A DNA stretch of 8,154 nt from an uncultured Eggerthellaceae bacterium (GCA_946631805.1 CAMPAJ010000069.1:1-8154), one strand, 5' to 3'. Shown: positions 1 through 7,053, counted from the first letter of the stretch. Program-made: numbers and translations. The notes: a model not told the origin generated them from the letters alone.

Positions 1-34
1 GCACTCGCGGAGGGCGCTTTTTCTGCGCGCGCCG

Positions 35-60
35 GCCCCCCGAGGGGGCTTTTTTATTTT
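35..60 (+). terminator. Rho-independent terminator of an upstream gene
   Basis: A six-bp perfect G/C stem (35-40 with 44-49) closes a CGA loop and is followed by TTTTTTATTTT. This is a textbook intrinsic terminator. No coding sequence lies between base 1 and the stem, so it must serve a gene ending to the left of the window. Bases 1-34 hold only a weak GGCGC/GCGCC pairing and nothing I can identify. Confidence 0.85.
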
Positions 61-85
61 ATGCGTGAATTATGCCTGATGAGCG

Positions 86-114
86 TTGAAAACCACCGAA
101 TTTCTAAGTAGAGT
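86..114 (+). promoter_or_regulatory. Sigma70-type promoter for the HEAT-repeat gene
   Basis: TTGAAA (86-91, five of six matches to TTGACA) is separated by exactly 17 bp from TAGAGT (109-114, four of six to TATAAT, keeping T1, A2 and T6). The surrounding 100-140 stretch is visibly AT-richer than the rest of the window. Predicted transcription starts near 120, about 35 nt before the GTG start at 155, leaving room for the Shine-Dalgarno at 142-149. TATTAG at 115-120 is an alternative -10. The call is from pattern only. Confidence 0.6.
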
Positions 115-141
115 TATTAGTAAATTACCAGCTAATATGAC

Positions 142-149
142 GAGGAGAG
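142..149 (+). promoter_or_regulatory. Ribosome binding site that fixes the GTG start
   Basis: GAGGAGAG lies five bases upstream of GTG 155. The two alternative in-frame starts (TTG 86 and ATG 137) have no such site upstream, so this element decides the start. Confidence 0.75.
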
Positions 150-154
150 TTCTT

Positions 155-760
155 GTGGGTGATAAGGTAGCGTCAGGGCAAGCGCTGGTCGTCTGGGCGC
201 AAGAGAGCGAAGCGAACATGCGCGAGCTCGTTGCCATGCTCGAATCCGGATCACGCCGCGAAAGGCAACATGCCGCGTCGGCGATATGCGCTATAGCTAA
301 GCAAAATCCAGAAACACTCGTCGAGCATATCGATGCGTTCATAGACGCGTTGAACCGTCCGGAAGCGCAGACGCGCTGGGAGCTGCTCGAAGCGCTCACG
401 ATACTCATCGATTACGATTCGAAGGCGTGCGCGAAGGCGGTTCCCGAAGCCGAAGCTTCGCTGTTCGATGAGGAGAGCGGGCCCGTTCGTCTTGGCGCGA
501 TGCGCTATCTGTGCAAGCTCGGCGGCACTACCGCAAACCGCTCCGATAAAGTGTGGCCGCTCATCGACGAGGCAATCCAGTGCTACCACGGCGATCTGGA
601 ATTCAACGATATGCTCATTGCGCTTATCGACCTCTCGAACGGGAAGCTTTCCGACGATGTGAAGAAGGCGTTTCTGGACCGTATGAGTTTTGATGCGCAA
701 AACAGCAAAGGCACTCTTGGAAAGCGCGCCCGCACGATTGTCGATAACCTGAAGCAATAA
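155..760 (+). CDS. HEAT/ARM-repeat-like protein, function unknown
   Basis: The gene encodes 201 residues from GTG 155, chosen because a strong Shine-Dalgarno sits just upstream and because the longer TTG start at 86 coincides with the predicted -35 box. The protein is soluble, with no signal peptide or TM segment. It appears to be a chain of paired amphipathic helices: roughly residues 22-50, 55-90, 93-125 and 133-165, with hydrophobic positions spaced as in HEAT or ARM alpha-solenoids and a conserved-looking block GPVRLGAMRYLCKLGG (109-124). Such repeats normally form protein-binding scaffolds, so an adaptor or regulatory role is plausible, but no catalytic motif is visible and I assign no function. 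The gene is monocistronic: it has its own promoter and is flanked by terminators on both sides. The lysine-rich C-terminus ends in a predicted helix. The alpha-solenoid call rests on sequence texture alone. Confidence 0.75.
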   Translation: MGDKVASGQALVVWAQESEANMRELVAMLESGSRRERQHAASAICAIAKQNPETLVEHIDAFIDALNRPEAQTRWELLEALTILIDYDSKACAKAVPEAEASLFDEESGPVRLGAMRYLCKLGGTTANRSDKVWPLIDEAIQCYHGDLEFNDMLIALIDLSNGKLSDDVKKAFLDRMSFDAQNSKGTLGKRARTIVDNLKQ

Positions 761-809
761 CGTGCGGAATAGGCGCGTATGGGGCGCGCCTAGAGTATTT
801 TGCCGCACG
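761..809 (+). repeat. Nested inverted repeat, possible first terminator of the HEAT gene
   Basis: CGTGCGG (761-767) pairs perfectly with CCGCACG (803-809). Inside it AGGCGCG (771-777) pairs perfectly with CGCGCCT (785-791) around a 7-nt loop. The inner stem is followed by AGAGTATTTT, a poor but possible U-tract, so the inner hairpin alone could act as a weak terminator. The outer arm starts at the first base after the stop codon. Formation of the outer stem would enclose the U-tract, which is unusual for a simple terminator. Confidence 0.6.
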
Positions 810-839
810 CGTCATACGCATGCAATTATGACCTGTAAA

Positions 840-876
840 AAGGGTGGAGCGGTACGAGCGCTCCACCCTTTCTTTA
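840..876 (+). terminator. Strong 12-bp terminator, probably bidirectional
   Basis: AAGGGTGGAGCG (840-851) and CGCTCCACCCTT (859-870) form a perfect 12-bp stem with a 7-nt loop (852-858), followed by TCTTTA. On the other strand the stem is followed by a T-run (complement of 837-841), so it could also stop leftward transcripts. It insulates the HEAT gene from the acnA unit. Confidence 0.8.
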
Positions 877-880
877 TAAT
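875..880 (+). promoter_or_regulatory. Candidate -10 box (TATAAT) of the acnA operon
   Basis: A perfect TATAAT hexamer begins inside the T-rich tail of the preceding terminator. At the normal 16-18 bp distance upstream there is only terminator loop and arm sequence (around 851-858), with no resemblance to TTGACA. If real, the promoter has a weak -35 and may need an activator. A start near 887 would give a leader of about 119 nt before acnA. It could also be a chance hexamer, since the terminator tail is itself T/A-rich. Confidence 0.4.
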
Positions 881-886
881 GGACGT

Positions 887-1005
887 AGGGCAATCAAGGT
901 GCGAAATATCAGATGGCAAGATTGACGGCGCCACCGTGGCGCAGAGGCAAACCGGGCCATGCGAAAGAATTCGCCCAGTTACAACCACGAGCTAGAGAGG
1001 TGCGC
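887..1005 (+). other. Structured 5' leader of acnA, unassigned
   Basis: The leader holds GCGCCAC (928-934) and GTGGCGC (936-942), an almost continuous palindrome. A second hairpin is GCGAA (961-965) with TTCGC (970-974) around AGAA, or alternatively GGGC (954-957) with GCCC (973-976). I could not match it to any riboswitch class I know. The segment is also open in frame with acnA back to ATG 913, but that ATG lacks a ribosome binding site, so I treat it as untranslated leader. Confidence 0.4.
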
Positions 1006-3693
1006 ATGCAACCCAAAAACCAAGCTCTTACGAGCACGTTGCACGTTGGCGAATCGTCTTATTCATACTACAAGGTCTCCGAGCTCGAGGGGGCTAACAA
1101 ACTGCCGTATTCGCTCACGGTGCTGCTGGAAAACGTACTTCGTTGCGCTCGCAGCGAGGAAGAGGCACATTTGTATGCACGAAGAATCCTAGATGCGGGG
1201 CTTGCCGGCCAGGCGGGTGAAGAAGTCGAATTTGCCCCGGCCCGCGTGTTGTTCCAAGACTTTACGGGAGTTCCCGTATTCGTCGATTTCGCGGTGATGC
1301 GCGAAGCATGCGCCGAGCTCGGCGGCGACCCGTCGATGATCAACCCGCAAATCCCATGCGATTTGGTCATAGACCATTCGGTTATAGCCGACCAGTTCGG
1401 ATGCGAGACGGCGCTCAAGGCGAACATGACCCTTGAGTTCGAACGCAATCGAGAGCGCTACAGCTTTTTGAAGTGGTCGCAAGATTCGTTCGAAAACGTG
1501 CGCATAGTTCCGCCCGGGTCGGGGATCTGCCATCAGCTGAACATCGAGGTGTTCAGCTCGGTCGTGCAGGTCAAGGAAGGTGAAAGCGCCGTCGCAGACG
1601 ATTCGGATCCCATCGCTTATTTCGACACGGTCGTCGGTACGGATTCCCATACGCCGACCGCGAACGGGATCGGCGTGCTCGGTTGGGGCGTGGGTGGCAT
1701 CGAGGCCGAAGCCGCGGCTTTGGGCCAACCTATCACGACGCTCGTCCCGCCCGTCGTAGGCGTCAAGCTTACGGGCGCACTTGCGCCAGGCGTTTCGGCC
1801 ATGGACGTCGCATTGACGTTTGCCCAGATGCTGCGCCAGAAGGGCGTGGTGGGCTGTTTCGTCGAGTGCTTCGGTCCAGGTGTTGCAAGCCTTACTGCCA
1901 CGCAGCGCGCCTGCATTTCCAACATGACGCCCGAATATGGCGCGACGTGCACGTTGTTCCCCGTCGATGAGCAGACGCTTGGTTTTCTGGCGATGTCGGG
2001 CCGTTCTCCCGAGCAAGTCGCGCTCGTCGAGGCTTATGCGAAGGCGCAGGGCTTATGGCACGATGTGGAAGCCGCGCCCCGATCGTATGCGAGCGTCATC
2101 GAGCTGGACTTGGGCAGCGTCGTGCCGTCCATGTCGGGGCCGTCGCGCCCCCATGACCGTTTTGGCGTTGCGGAAGCCCGCGAGCGCTTCCTCCAAATCT
2201 GCAAGGACCGCGGCCTGGATTTGTCGAGCACGGTTGACGTCCCGTGCAACGACGAGCTTGTTTCGCTGGGCCATGGCGCGATTTCCATCGCAGCGGTGAC
2301 GAGTTGCACGACGGCAACCGATCCGCGCATGATGCTTGCGTGCGGCTTGCTTGCGAAGCATGCGGTAGAGGCGGGGCTTACGGTCAAGCCGTGGGTGAAG
2401 ACCGTGTTCGCTCCAGGCAGCCATGCGGTCGAGTTGCTCATGGAGAGGGCGGGGCTTAAGGATTCGCTTGCCGATTTGGGATTTAGCACCTGTGGGTTCG
2501 GATGCATGAGCTGCATTGGCAATTCGGGCCCCATTCTGCCGCAGATGCATGACGTGTGCGACAAGATCGAGCTTGCGAGCGTGCTTTCGGGCAACCGCAA
2601 CTTCGAGGGCCGCATATCGCCTGATGTTTCGCAAAACTACCTTATGGCGCCCGCGGCGGTCATCGCTTACGCAATTGCCGGAAGCGTCGACTTCGACATG
2701 AATGACGACCCGCTGGGCTATGACGCGACGGGCAAAGCGGTTCTCTTGCGCGACATCTGGCCGTCTGACGAGGAAATAGACGCCCTTGTGGCCGAGCATG
2801 TGAATGCCGATTTGTACGCATGCGGTGCCCAGGGGATGTACGAGGGCGACGATGCGTGGCAATCTCTCGCCGCCGAGAAGAGCGACGTCTTCGCATGGGA
2901 CGAGGCGTCGACGTACGTACGTCGGGCCCCGTATTTTGACGGCATGGGGCTGCAGCCGGAGCAGCGGGGGAGCATCGTCGATGCGCGCGTCTTGGCGCTC
3001 CTTGGCGATTTCATCACCACAGACCATATTTCCCCGGCCGGAGCGTTTGCGCAAGACACGCCCGCAGGCCGCTATTTGATGGACCGCGGCGTCACGCCCG
3101 ACGAATTCAACACGTACGGCTCGCGGCGCGGCAACCACGAAGTCATGATGCGTGGCACATTTGCCAACGTCAAGCTTGCGAACGTCCTGGCAGAAGGGCG
3201 TAAGGGAGGCTGGACGCGCGATTTCGTGACAGGCGAAATAACCCCGCTCTTCGATGCGGCCAGCGATTACGAGGCGGCAAACACGCCCGTTGTCGTCGTT
3301 GCCGGCATGATGTACGGTTCGGGCTCGTCCCGAGATTGGGCGGCAAAGGGCCCGGCTTTGCTGGGCGTTCGCGCCGTCATCGCGCAGAGCTTCGAGCGCA
3401 TCCATCGGTCAAACCTCATCGGCATGGGCATATTGCCGCTTCAGTTCCTCGAGGGGGAGTCGGCTCAATCGCTCGGCCTGAAGGGCGATGAGCTCATCAC
3501 CATCGGCGCCATCGATTTTTCTGACGGTTTGCCCACGCCCTCGGAGGTTGACGTGCGCGCCCGGCAATCCGATGGTACAGTCATAGAGTTCAAGGCCACT
3601 GTGCGCGTCGATACGCCCACCGAAGGCGAGTACTACGCGCATGGCGGTATCTTGCAGTACGTGTTACGCTCGCTCATCCAAGCGCGTCGCTAA
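1006..3693 (+). CDS. acnA: Aconitate hydratase A (aconitase, citrate to isocitrate)
   Basis: The protein is 895 residues, the usual AcnA length of about 890. The start is ATG 1006, five bases after GAGAGG (995-1000); upstream ATG 913 would add 31 arginine-rich residues but has no ribosome binding site. It is a cytosolic [4Fe-4S] enzyme interconverting citrate and isocitrate via cis-aconitate. Family landmarks in order are VGTDSHTPTANGIGVLGWGVGG (split around residues 210-231, the DSH substrate loop), NMTPEYGATC (306-315), cluster ligands C434, C500 and C503 (the last two in GFGCMSCIGNSGP), the swivelling C-terminal domain starting near LLGDFITTDHISPAG (665-679), YGSRRGNHEVMMRGTFAN (704-721), and the active-site loop YGSGSSRDWAAKGP (770-783). 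The first signature reads SCTTATDP, where the family normally has SCTN. It is the first gene of an operon with icd 30 nt downstream, matching consecutive pathway steps. In an anaerobe this probably feeds 2-oxoglutarate and glutamate synthesis. Confidence 0.97.
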   Translation: MQPKNQALTSTLHVGESSYSYYKVSELEGANKLPYSLTVLLENVLRCARSEEEAHLYARRILDAGLAGQAGEEVEFAPARVLFQDFTGVPVFVDFAVMREACAELGGDPSMINPQIPCDLVIDHSVIADQFGCETALKANMTLEFERNRERYSFLKWSQDSFENVRIVPPGSGICHQLNIEVFSSVVQVKEGESAVADDSDPIAYFDTVVGTDSHTPTANGIGVLGWGVGGIEAEAAALGQPITTLVPPVVGVKLTGALAPGVSAMDVALTFAQMLRQKGVVGCFVECFGPGVASLTATQRACISNMTPEYGATCTLFPVDEQTLGFLAMSGRSPEQVALVEAYAKAQGLWHDVEAAPRSYASVIELDLGSVVPSMSGPSRPHDRFGVAEARERFLQICKDRGLDLSSTVDVPCNDELVSLGHGAISIAAVTSCTTATDPRMMLACGLLAKHAVEAGLTVKPWVKTVFAPGSHAVELLMERAGLKDSLADLGFSTCGFGCMSCIGNSGPILPQMHDVCDKIELASVLSGNRNFEGRISPDVSQNYLMAPAAVIAYAIAGSVDFDMNDDPLGYDATGKAVLLRDIWPSDEEIDALVAEHVNADLYACGAQGMYEGDDAWQSLAAEKSDVFAWDEASTYVRRAPYFDGMGLQPEQRGSIVDARVLALLGDFITTDHISPAGAFAQDTPAGRYLMDRGVTPDEFNTYGSRRGNHEVMMRGTFANVKLANVLAEGRKGGWTRDFVTGEITPLFDAASDYEAANTPVVVVAGMMYGSGSSRDWAAKGPALLGVRAVIAQSFERIHRSNLIGMGILPLQFLEGESAQSLGLKGDELITIGAIDFSDGLPTPSEVDVRARQSDGTVIEFKATVRVDTPTEGEYYAHGGILQYVLRSLIQARR

Positions 3694-3713
3694 CGCGCCC
3701 CGCTTGTCCGAAT

Positions 3714-3717
3714 GGAG
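3714..3717 (+). promoter_or_regulatory. Ribosome binding site that fixes the icd start
   Basis: GGAG lies six bases before ATG 3724. It overlaps the upstream in-frame ATG 3712, which itself has no good site, so the shorter protein is preferred. Confidence 0.7.
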
Positions 3718-3723
3718 AATGCT

Positions 3724-4920
3724 ATGTCGAAAATCGTGATGAAAACCCCTCTTGTCGAGATGGACGGCGACGAGATGACACGCATCATCTGGAAGCTTAT
3801 CAAGCAAGATTTGCTCGAGCCGTTTATCGACCTGAAGACGGAATACTATGACTTGGGCCTTGCCGAGCGCGATGCGACCGACGATGCGGTTACCGTCCAG
3901 GCGGCCGAGGCCACGAGGCGCCTGGGTGTGGGCGTCAAGTGCGCGACCATTACGCCCAACGCCGCCCGCGTCGAGGAATACGGCCTCAAGCAGATGTGGA
4001 AAAGCCCCAACGGCACCATTCGCGCGCTCCTTGACGGAACGTGCTTTAGGACGCCCATTGTCGTAAAAGGCATACAGCCGGTCGTGCGCAATTGGGAGCA
4101 GCCAATAACCATCGCGCGCCACGCATACGGCGATGTGTACAAGAATGTCGAGATTCGCGTTCCGGGCAGCGGCAAGGTCGAGCTGGTCTATACGGGCGAT
4201 GACGGGACCGAGATCCGAGAGCTCGTGCATGAATATGCCGGCCCCGGCGTTGCCCAGGCCGTGCATAACCTCGATGCCAGCATCCAGAGTTTCGCTCGGA
4301 GTTGCTTTGAGTTCGCGCTCGGCACGAAACAGGATCTGTGGTTCTCGTCCAAGGACACCATATCGAAGACGTACGACCATCGCTTCAAGGATATTTTCGC
4401 CGAGATTTTCGAAGCGGAGTACGCACAGCGTTTCCAAGAGGCCAACATCGAGTACTTCTACACGCTCATCGACGACGCGGTGGCGCGCGTCATGAAGGCG
4501 AAGGGCGGGTTCATTTGGGCTTGCAAGAACTACGACGGCGACGTGATGAGCGACATGATCAGCAGCGCGTTCGGCAGCCTCGCCATGATGACGAGCGTAC
4601 TGGTGTCTCCTGCGGGCGTATACGAGTACGAGGCGGCGCATGGCACCGTGCAGCGTCATTACTACAAGCATCTGGAGGGTAAGCCCACGTCGACGAATTC
4701 CGTGGCGACGATTTTCGCCTGGAGCGGAGCGCTGCGCAAGCGCGGTGAGCTTGACGATTTGCCCGATCTCGTAGATTTCGCAGATCGCCTTGAGCGTGCG
4801 ACGCTTTCGACGATCGAGGCGGGCGAGATGACGGGCGACCTTGCGCGCATCACGACGCTCGACGACCCGAAGACGCTTACGACCGAACAATTTATCGAGG
4901 CAGTTGCCAGCAGGCTGTAG
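3724..4920 (+). CDS. icd: NADP-dependent isocitrate dehydrogenase, eukaryote-type
   Basis: The protein is 398 residues and oxidatively decarboxylates isocitrate to 2-oxoglutarate in the cytosol, using Mg/Mn and NADP+. It belongs to the homodimeric subfamily that includes human IDH1, not the E. coli Icd type. It begins [20 protein letters not shown], and up to about residue 140 its numbering coincides with human IDH1. Isocitrate is held by S94, N96 and R100 of SPNGTIR, R109 and R132 (ARHAYGD). Y139 and K210 (SSKDT) occupy the catalytic Tyr/Lys positions. D250, D273 and D277 (in LIDD and YDGDVMSD) are the likely metal ligands. The [10 protein letters not shown] block (304-313), with R311 and H312, is the NADP 2'-phosphate-binding type. 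The [11 protein letters not shown] and SVLVSPAG stretches are also nearly family-standard. It lies 30 nt after acnA and 24 nt before the membrane protein gene, so all three are probably co-transcribed. No key residue appears to be missing. Assignment of K210 is my alignment from memory. Confidence 0.96.
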   Translation: MSKIVMKTPLVEMDGDEMTRIIWKLIKQDLLEPFIDLKTEYYDLGLAERDATDDAVTVQAAEATRRLGVGVKCATITPNAARVEEYGLKQMWKSPNGTIRALLDGTCFRTPIVVKGIQPVVRNWEQPITIARHAYGDVYKNVEIRVPGSGKVELVYTGDDGTEIRELVHEYAGPGVAQAVHNLDASIQSFARSCFEFALGTKQDLWFSSKDTISKTYDHRFKDIFAEIFEAEYAQRFQEANIEYFYTLIDDAVARVMKAKGGFIWACKNYDGDVMSDMISSAFGSLAMMTSVLVSPAGVYEYEAAHGTVQRHYYKHLEGKPTSTNSVATIFAWSGALRKRGELDDLPDLVDFADRLERATLSTIEAGEMTGDLARITTLDDPKTLTTEQFIEAVASRL

Positions 4921-4944
4921 GACCGGGCAGGGCTGGAGGAGAAC

Positions 4945-6999
4945 ATGGCACAATCTGGATTGGACTCGTTGCTCGACGCGCTGCGGCAATCGGGCATGAA
5001 CGTGGATAGCATAGGGGGCTCGTCCGATGGCGGGCAAGCTCACGAGGAGCCTTCGGCCGCGAGCGGAGGCGAAGGCGGCGGCCGCAGGGGTTCTAGCCGG
5101 AGCCGCGGCAACATGCCGTTCGGGGACATCCCGTTTTTCGGCGGTCGCGGACGCGGTGGCGCCTCGGACGATGGCTCGGGCGCAGAGCCGCCCCATGTGG
5201 AGTTCGCCACCTCGTTGGGGGATCGCATGGCGGAATGGAGCAAGCGAACGCTTATCGTCGCCATCATCGTCGCCATCATCATTCTGTTGGCTGCTTATTG
5301 GTGGTTCCATCCACCCATCAGCATTAATAGCATGGATACTTGGGCGTTCGTCACGATTTTCATCTTGGCGCCATGCTTCTTGTACTTAAGCGCGCGGTCG
5401 AGGCGCTACAAGAAGGGCGGCGGAAAGATAGAGCCGAGCCCGAGCAAGGCAAAGCTGTTCCGCATCCTTTCGTTCATTCCGGTAGCGGTGCTTGCCCTGG
5501 CGCTTGTTGGCTGGGTGTGCTCCCTGGACTTGTTCCCGGGCAACGCCAAGAAATACGCAAGCGTCCTGCAGACCGACACGCTCAACTTCGCGGAGGATAT
5601 CCAGGAAGTCAACTATTCCCAGATTCCCGTTATCGACCGCGATTCGGCTATCTTGCTCGGCAATCGCGAGATGGGTTCGATCCCCGATTACGTGAGCCAG
5701 TTTGAAATCGACAACCTGTACAGCCAGATCAACTACAAAGGCAAGCCGGTGCGCGTGAGCCCGCTCGGTTACGCCGACTTGTTCAAGTGGTTCACGAATC
5801 GCGGCGAGGGCATCCCGGCCTATTCGCTCGTGGATATGACCACCCAGGATGCCGACATCGTGCGCTTGGGCGAAGGAAACGGCATGAAGTACACCGCTTC
5901 GGAGCCGTTGGCGCGCAACATCGACCGTTACGTGCAGCTCAAGTACCCGTTCTACATCTTTGATGAAAAGTCCTTCGAGATTGACGAGGACGGCCATCCG
6001 TGGTGGATCTGCCCGGTGCGCATGTATACGATAGGCCTGTTCGGCGGCGAGACCATCAGCCGGGTCATCATGTGCGATGCCTGCAGCGGCGAGTGCACCG
6101 AAGTCGATGTATCCGATGTGCCGCAATGGGTCGACCGCGTGTATCCGGCCGAGCTCCTCTTGCGCCAGTACAATTGGTCGGGGCGTTACAAGAACGGTTG
6201 GTTCAACTCGTGGCTCGGCCAGTCCGGAGTCGTGCAGACCACGCCGGGCAGCGACGGCCTGCTTGGCTACAACTACATTGCCAAGGACGATGACGTGTGG
6301 GTCTACACGGGCGTCACGTCGGCGACGGCCGATAGTTCCATCGTCGGCTTCGTGCTCGTCAACCAGCGCACGGCGGAGTCGCACTACTATGCCGTGGCAG
6401 GCGCGACGGAGGCGTCTGCAATGGACTCCGCCGAGGGCCAGGTGCAGAACTTGCGCTACGTGTCCACCTTCCCGCTGCTCATCAACGTCGCAAACCAGCC
6501 GACGTACTTCATGGCGCTCAAGGACGGTGCGGGTCTGGTCAAGAAGTTCGCGATGATCGACATCCAGCGTTACCAGAACGTTGCGGTTGGCGATACTGTC
6601 GCGGAATGCCAGAAGTCCTATCAGGCGCTATTGGCCACCAATGGCGCGCTCACGGCTAAAGACGTGGCGGATTCCGCAACGTATGGCGAGGCGGCGGGCA
6701 AGATCCGCACGATTGCCCAGGCTGTTATCGACGGCAATACGCACTTCTACGTTACGCTTGAAGGCGATGACGGTATTTACGACTTCGTGCTGCCAGGGCT
6801 CATCGGCATCGTTTCGTATCAGGAAGGCGACCAAATTGGCTTCACGTACATCGAGAACCAGCCTACGAATACGGTGAGCGAGATTACCAAGGGGTCGGGC
6901 GCCGGGATCGAAGGCGTGCAGGCGACCGCTGACGAAGGAGGCGAAGCCGACGCCGCCGAAGCGGTTGATGCTGCCGAAACGGCTGATGCAGCTGCGTAA
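4945..6999 (+). CDS. Three-TM membrane protein with large external domain, unknown function
   Basis: The gene encodes 684 residues and starts at ATG 4945, four bases after GGAGGA (4935-4940). Residues 1-22 could form a short amphipathic helix. Residues 23-85 are Gly/Ser/Arg-rich and probably disordered. TM segments are at about 102-121, 132-150 and 172-194. The basic loop RSRRYKKGGGK (151-161) and the positive-inside rule put the N-terminus in the cytoplasm and residues of about 195-645 outside. That domain has an FDEKSFEIDEDGHPWWICPV block (339-358), an IGLFGGETISRVIMCDACSGEC block (363-384, C377, C380, C384), YNYIAKDDDVWVYTGVTS (442-459) and SAMDSAEGQVQNL (491-503). The tail 655-684 is acidic and alanine-rich. 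From memory, similar uncharacterised proteins occur in gut Firmicutes and Actinobacteria; I know of no established function. It lacks a cleavable signal peptide and any enzyme motif I recognise. The 24-nt gap after icd and the terminator after its stop make it the last gene of the acnA operon. Confidence 0.85.
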   Translation: MAQSGLDSLLDALRQSGMNVDSIGGSSDGGQAHEEPSAASGGEGGGRRGSSRSRGNMPFGDIPFFGGRGRGGASDDGSGAEPPHVEFATSLGDRMAEWSKRTLIVAIIVAIIILLAAYWWFHPPISINSMDTWAFVTIFILAPCFLYLSARSRRYKKGGGKIEPSPSKAKLFRILSFIPVAVLALALVGWVCSLDLFPGNAKKYASVLQTDTLNFAEDIQEVNYSQIPVIDRDSAILLGNREMGSIPDYVSQFEIDNLYSQINYKGKPVRVSPLGYADLFKWFTNRGEGIPAYSLVDMTTQDADIVRLGEGNGMKYTASEPLARNIDRYVQLKYPFYIFDEKSFEIDEDGHPWWICPVRMYTIGLFGGETISRVIMCDACSGECTEVDVSDVPQWVDRVYPAELLLRQYNWSGRYKNGWFNSWLGQSGVVQTTPGSDGLLGYNYIAKDDDVWVYTGVTSATADSSIVGFVLVNQRTAESHYYAVAGATEASAMDSAEGQVQNLRYVSTFPLLINVANQPTYFMALKDGAGLVKKFAMIDIQRYQNVAVGDTVAECQKSYQALLATNGALTAKDVADSATYGEAAGKIRTIAQAVIDGNTHFYVTLEGDDGIYDFVLPGLIGIVSYQEGDQIGFTYIENQPTNTVSEITKGSGAGIEGVQATADEGGEADAAEAVDAAETADAAA

Positions 7000-7019
7000 C
7001 TCGGTTGCGTAATGCGCGC

Positions 7020-7052
7020 GGGGCCGTCGGGCTGATCTCGACGGCCCCTTTT
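7020..7052 (+). terminator. Terminator of the acnA-icd-membrane protein operon
   Basis: GGGGCCGTCG (7020-7029) and CGACGGCCCC (7039-7048) make a perfect 10-bp stem with a 9-nt loop and a TTTT tail. It lies 20 nt after the stop codon of the membrane protein gene. Confidence 0.9.
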
Positions 7053-7053
7053 C

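Noticed and set aside
1..34. Possible 3' end of a tRNA or gene before the first terminator
   Set aside because: There is no CCA end, no acceptor or T-arm pairing and no identifiable coding sequence in so short a stretch.
928..990. tRNA-like or riboswitch-like stretch (GTGGCGCAGAGGC and GGCAAACC motifs)
   Set aside because: The D-arm-like start is not followed by an anticodon stem, T-arm or acceptor pairing. The GCAAACC segment resembles part of a c-di-GMP-I riboswitch, but the second conserved strand is absent. Kept only as an unassigned structured leader.
913..1005. In-frame 31-residue N-terminal extension of aconitase from ATG 913
   Set aside because: No Shine-Dalgarno precedes ATG 913, whereas ATG 1006 has GAGAGG at good spacing. 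The extension is Arg/Pro-rich and unlike AcnA N-termini, and it overlaps hairpin-forming leader sequence.
2053..3405. Antisense reading frame of 450 codons opposite acnA
   Set aside because: It lies entirely within a well-conserved aconitase coding region, and its composition is typical of a high-GC shadow frame.
5069..5162. Gly/Arg-rich stretch as a possible RNA-binding RGG domain
   Set aside because: There are too few true RGG units, and it directly precedes a TM helix. A flexible basic cytoplasmic linker is the simpler reading.
3664..5310. Long antisense reading frame (548 codons) opposite icd
   Set aside because: The + strand codes for a clear NADP-IDH and the start of the membrane protein. 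The antisense product is Arg/His/Ala-rich with no recognisable family, as expected of a shadow in GC-rich DNA.
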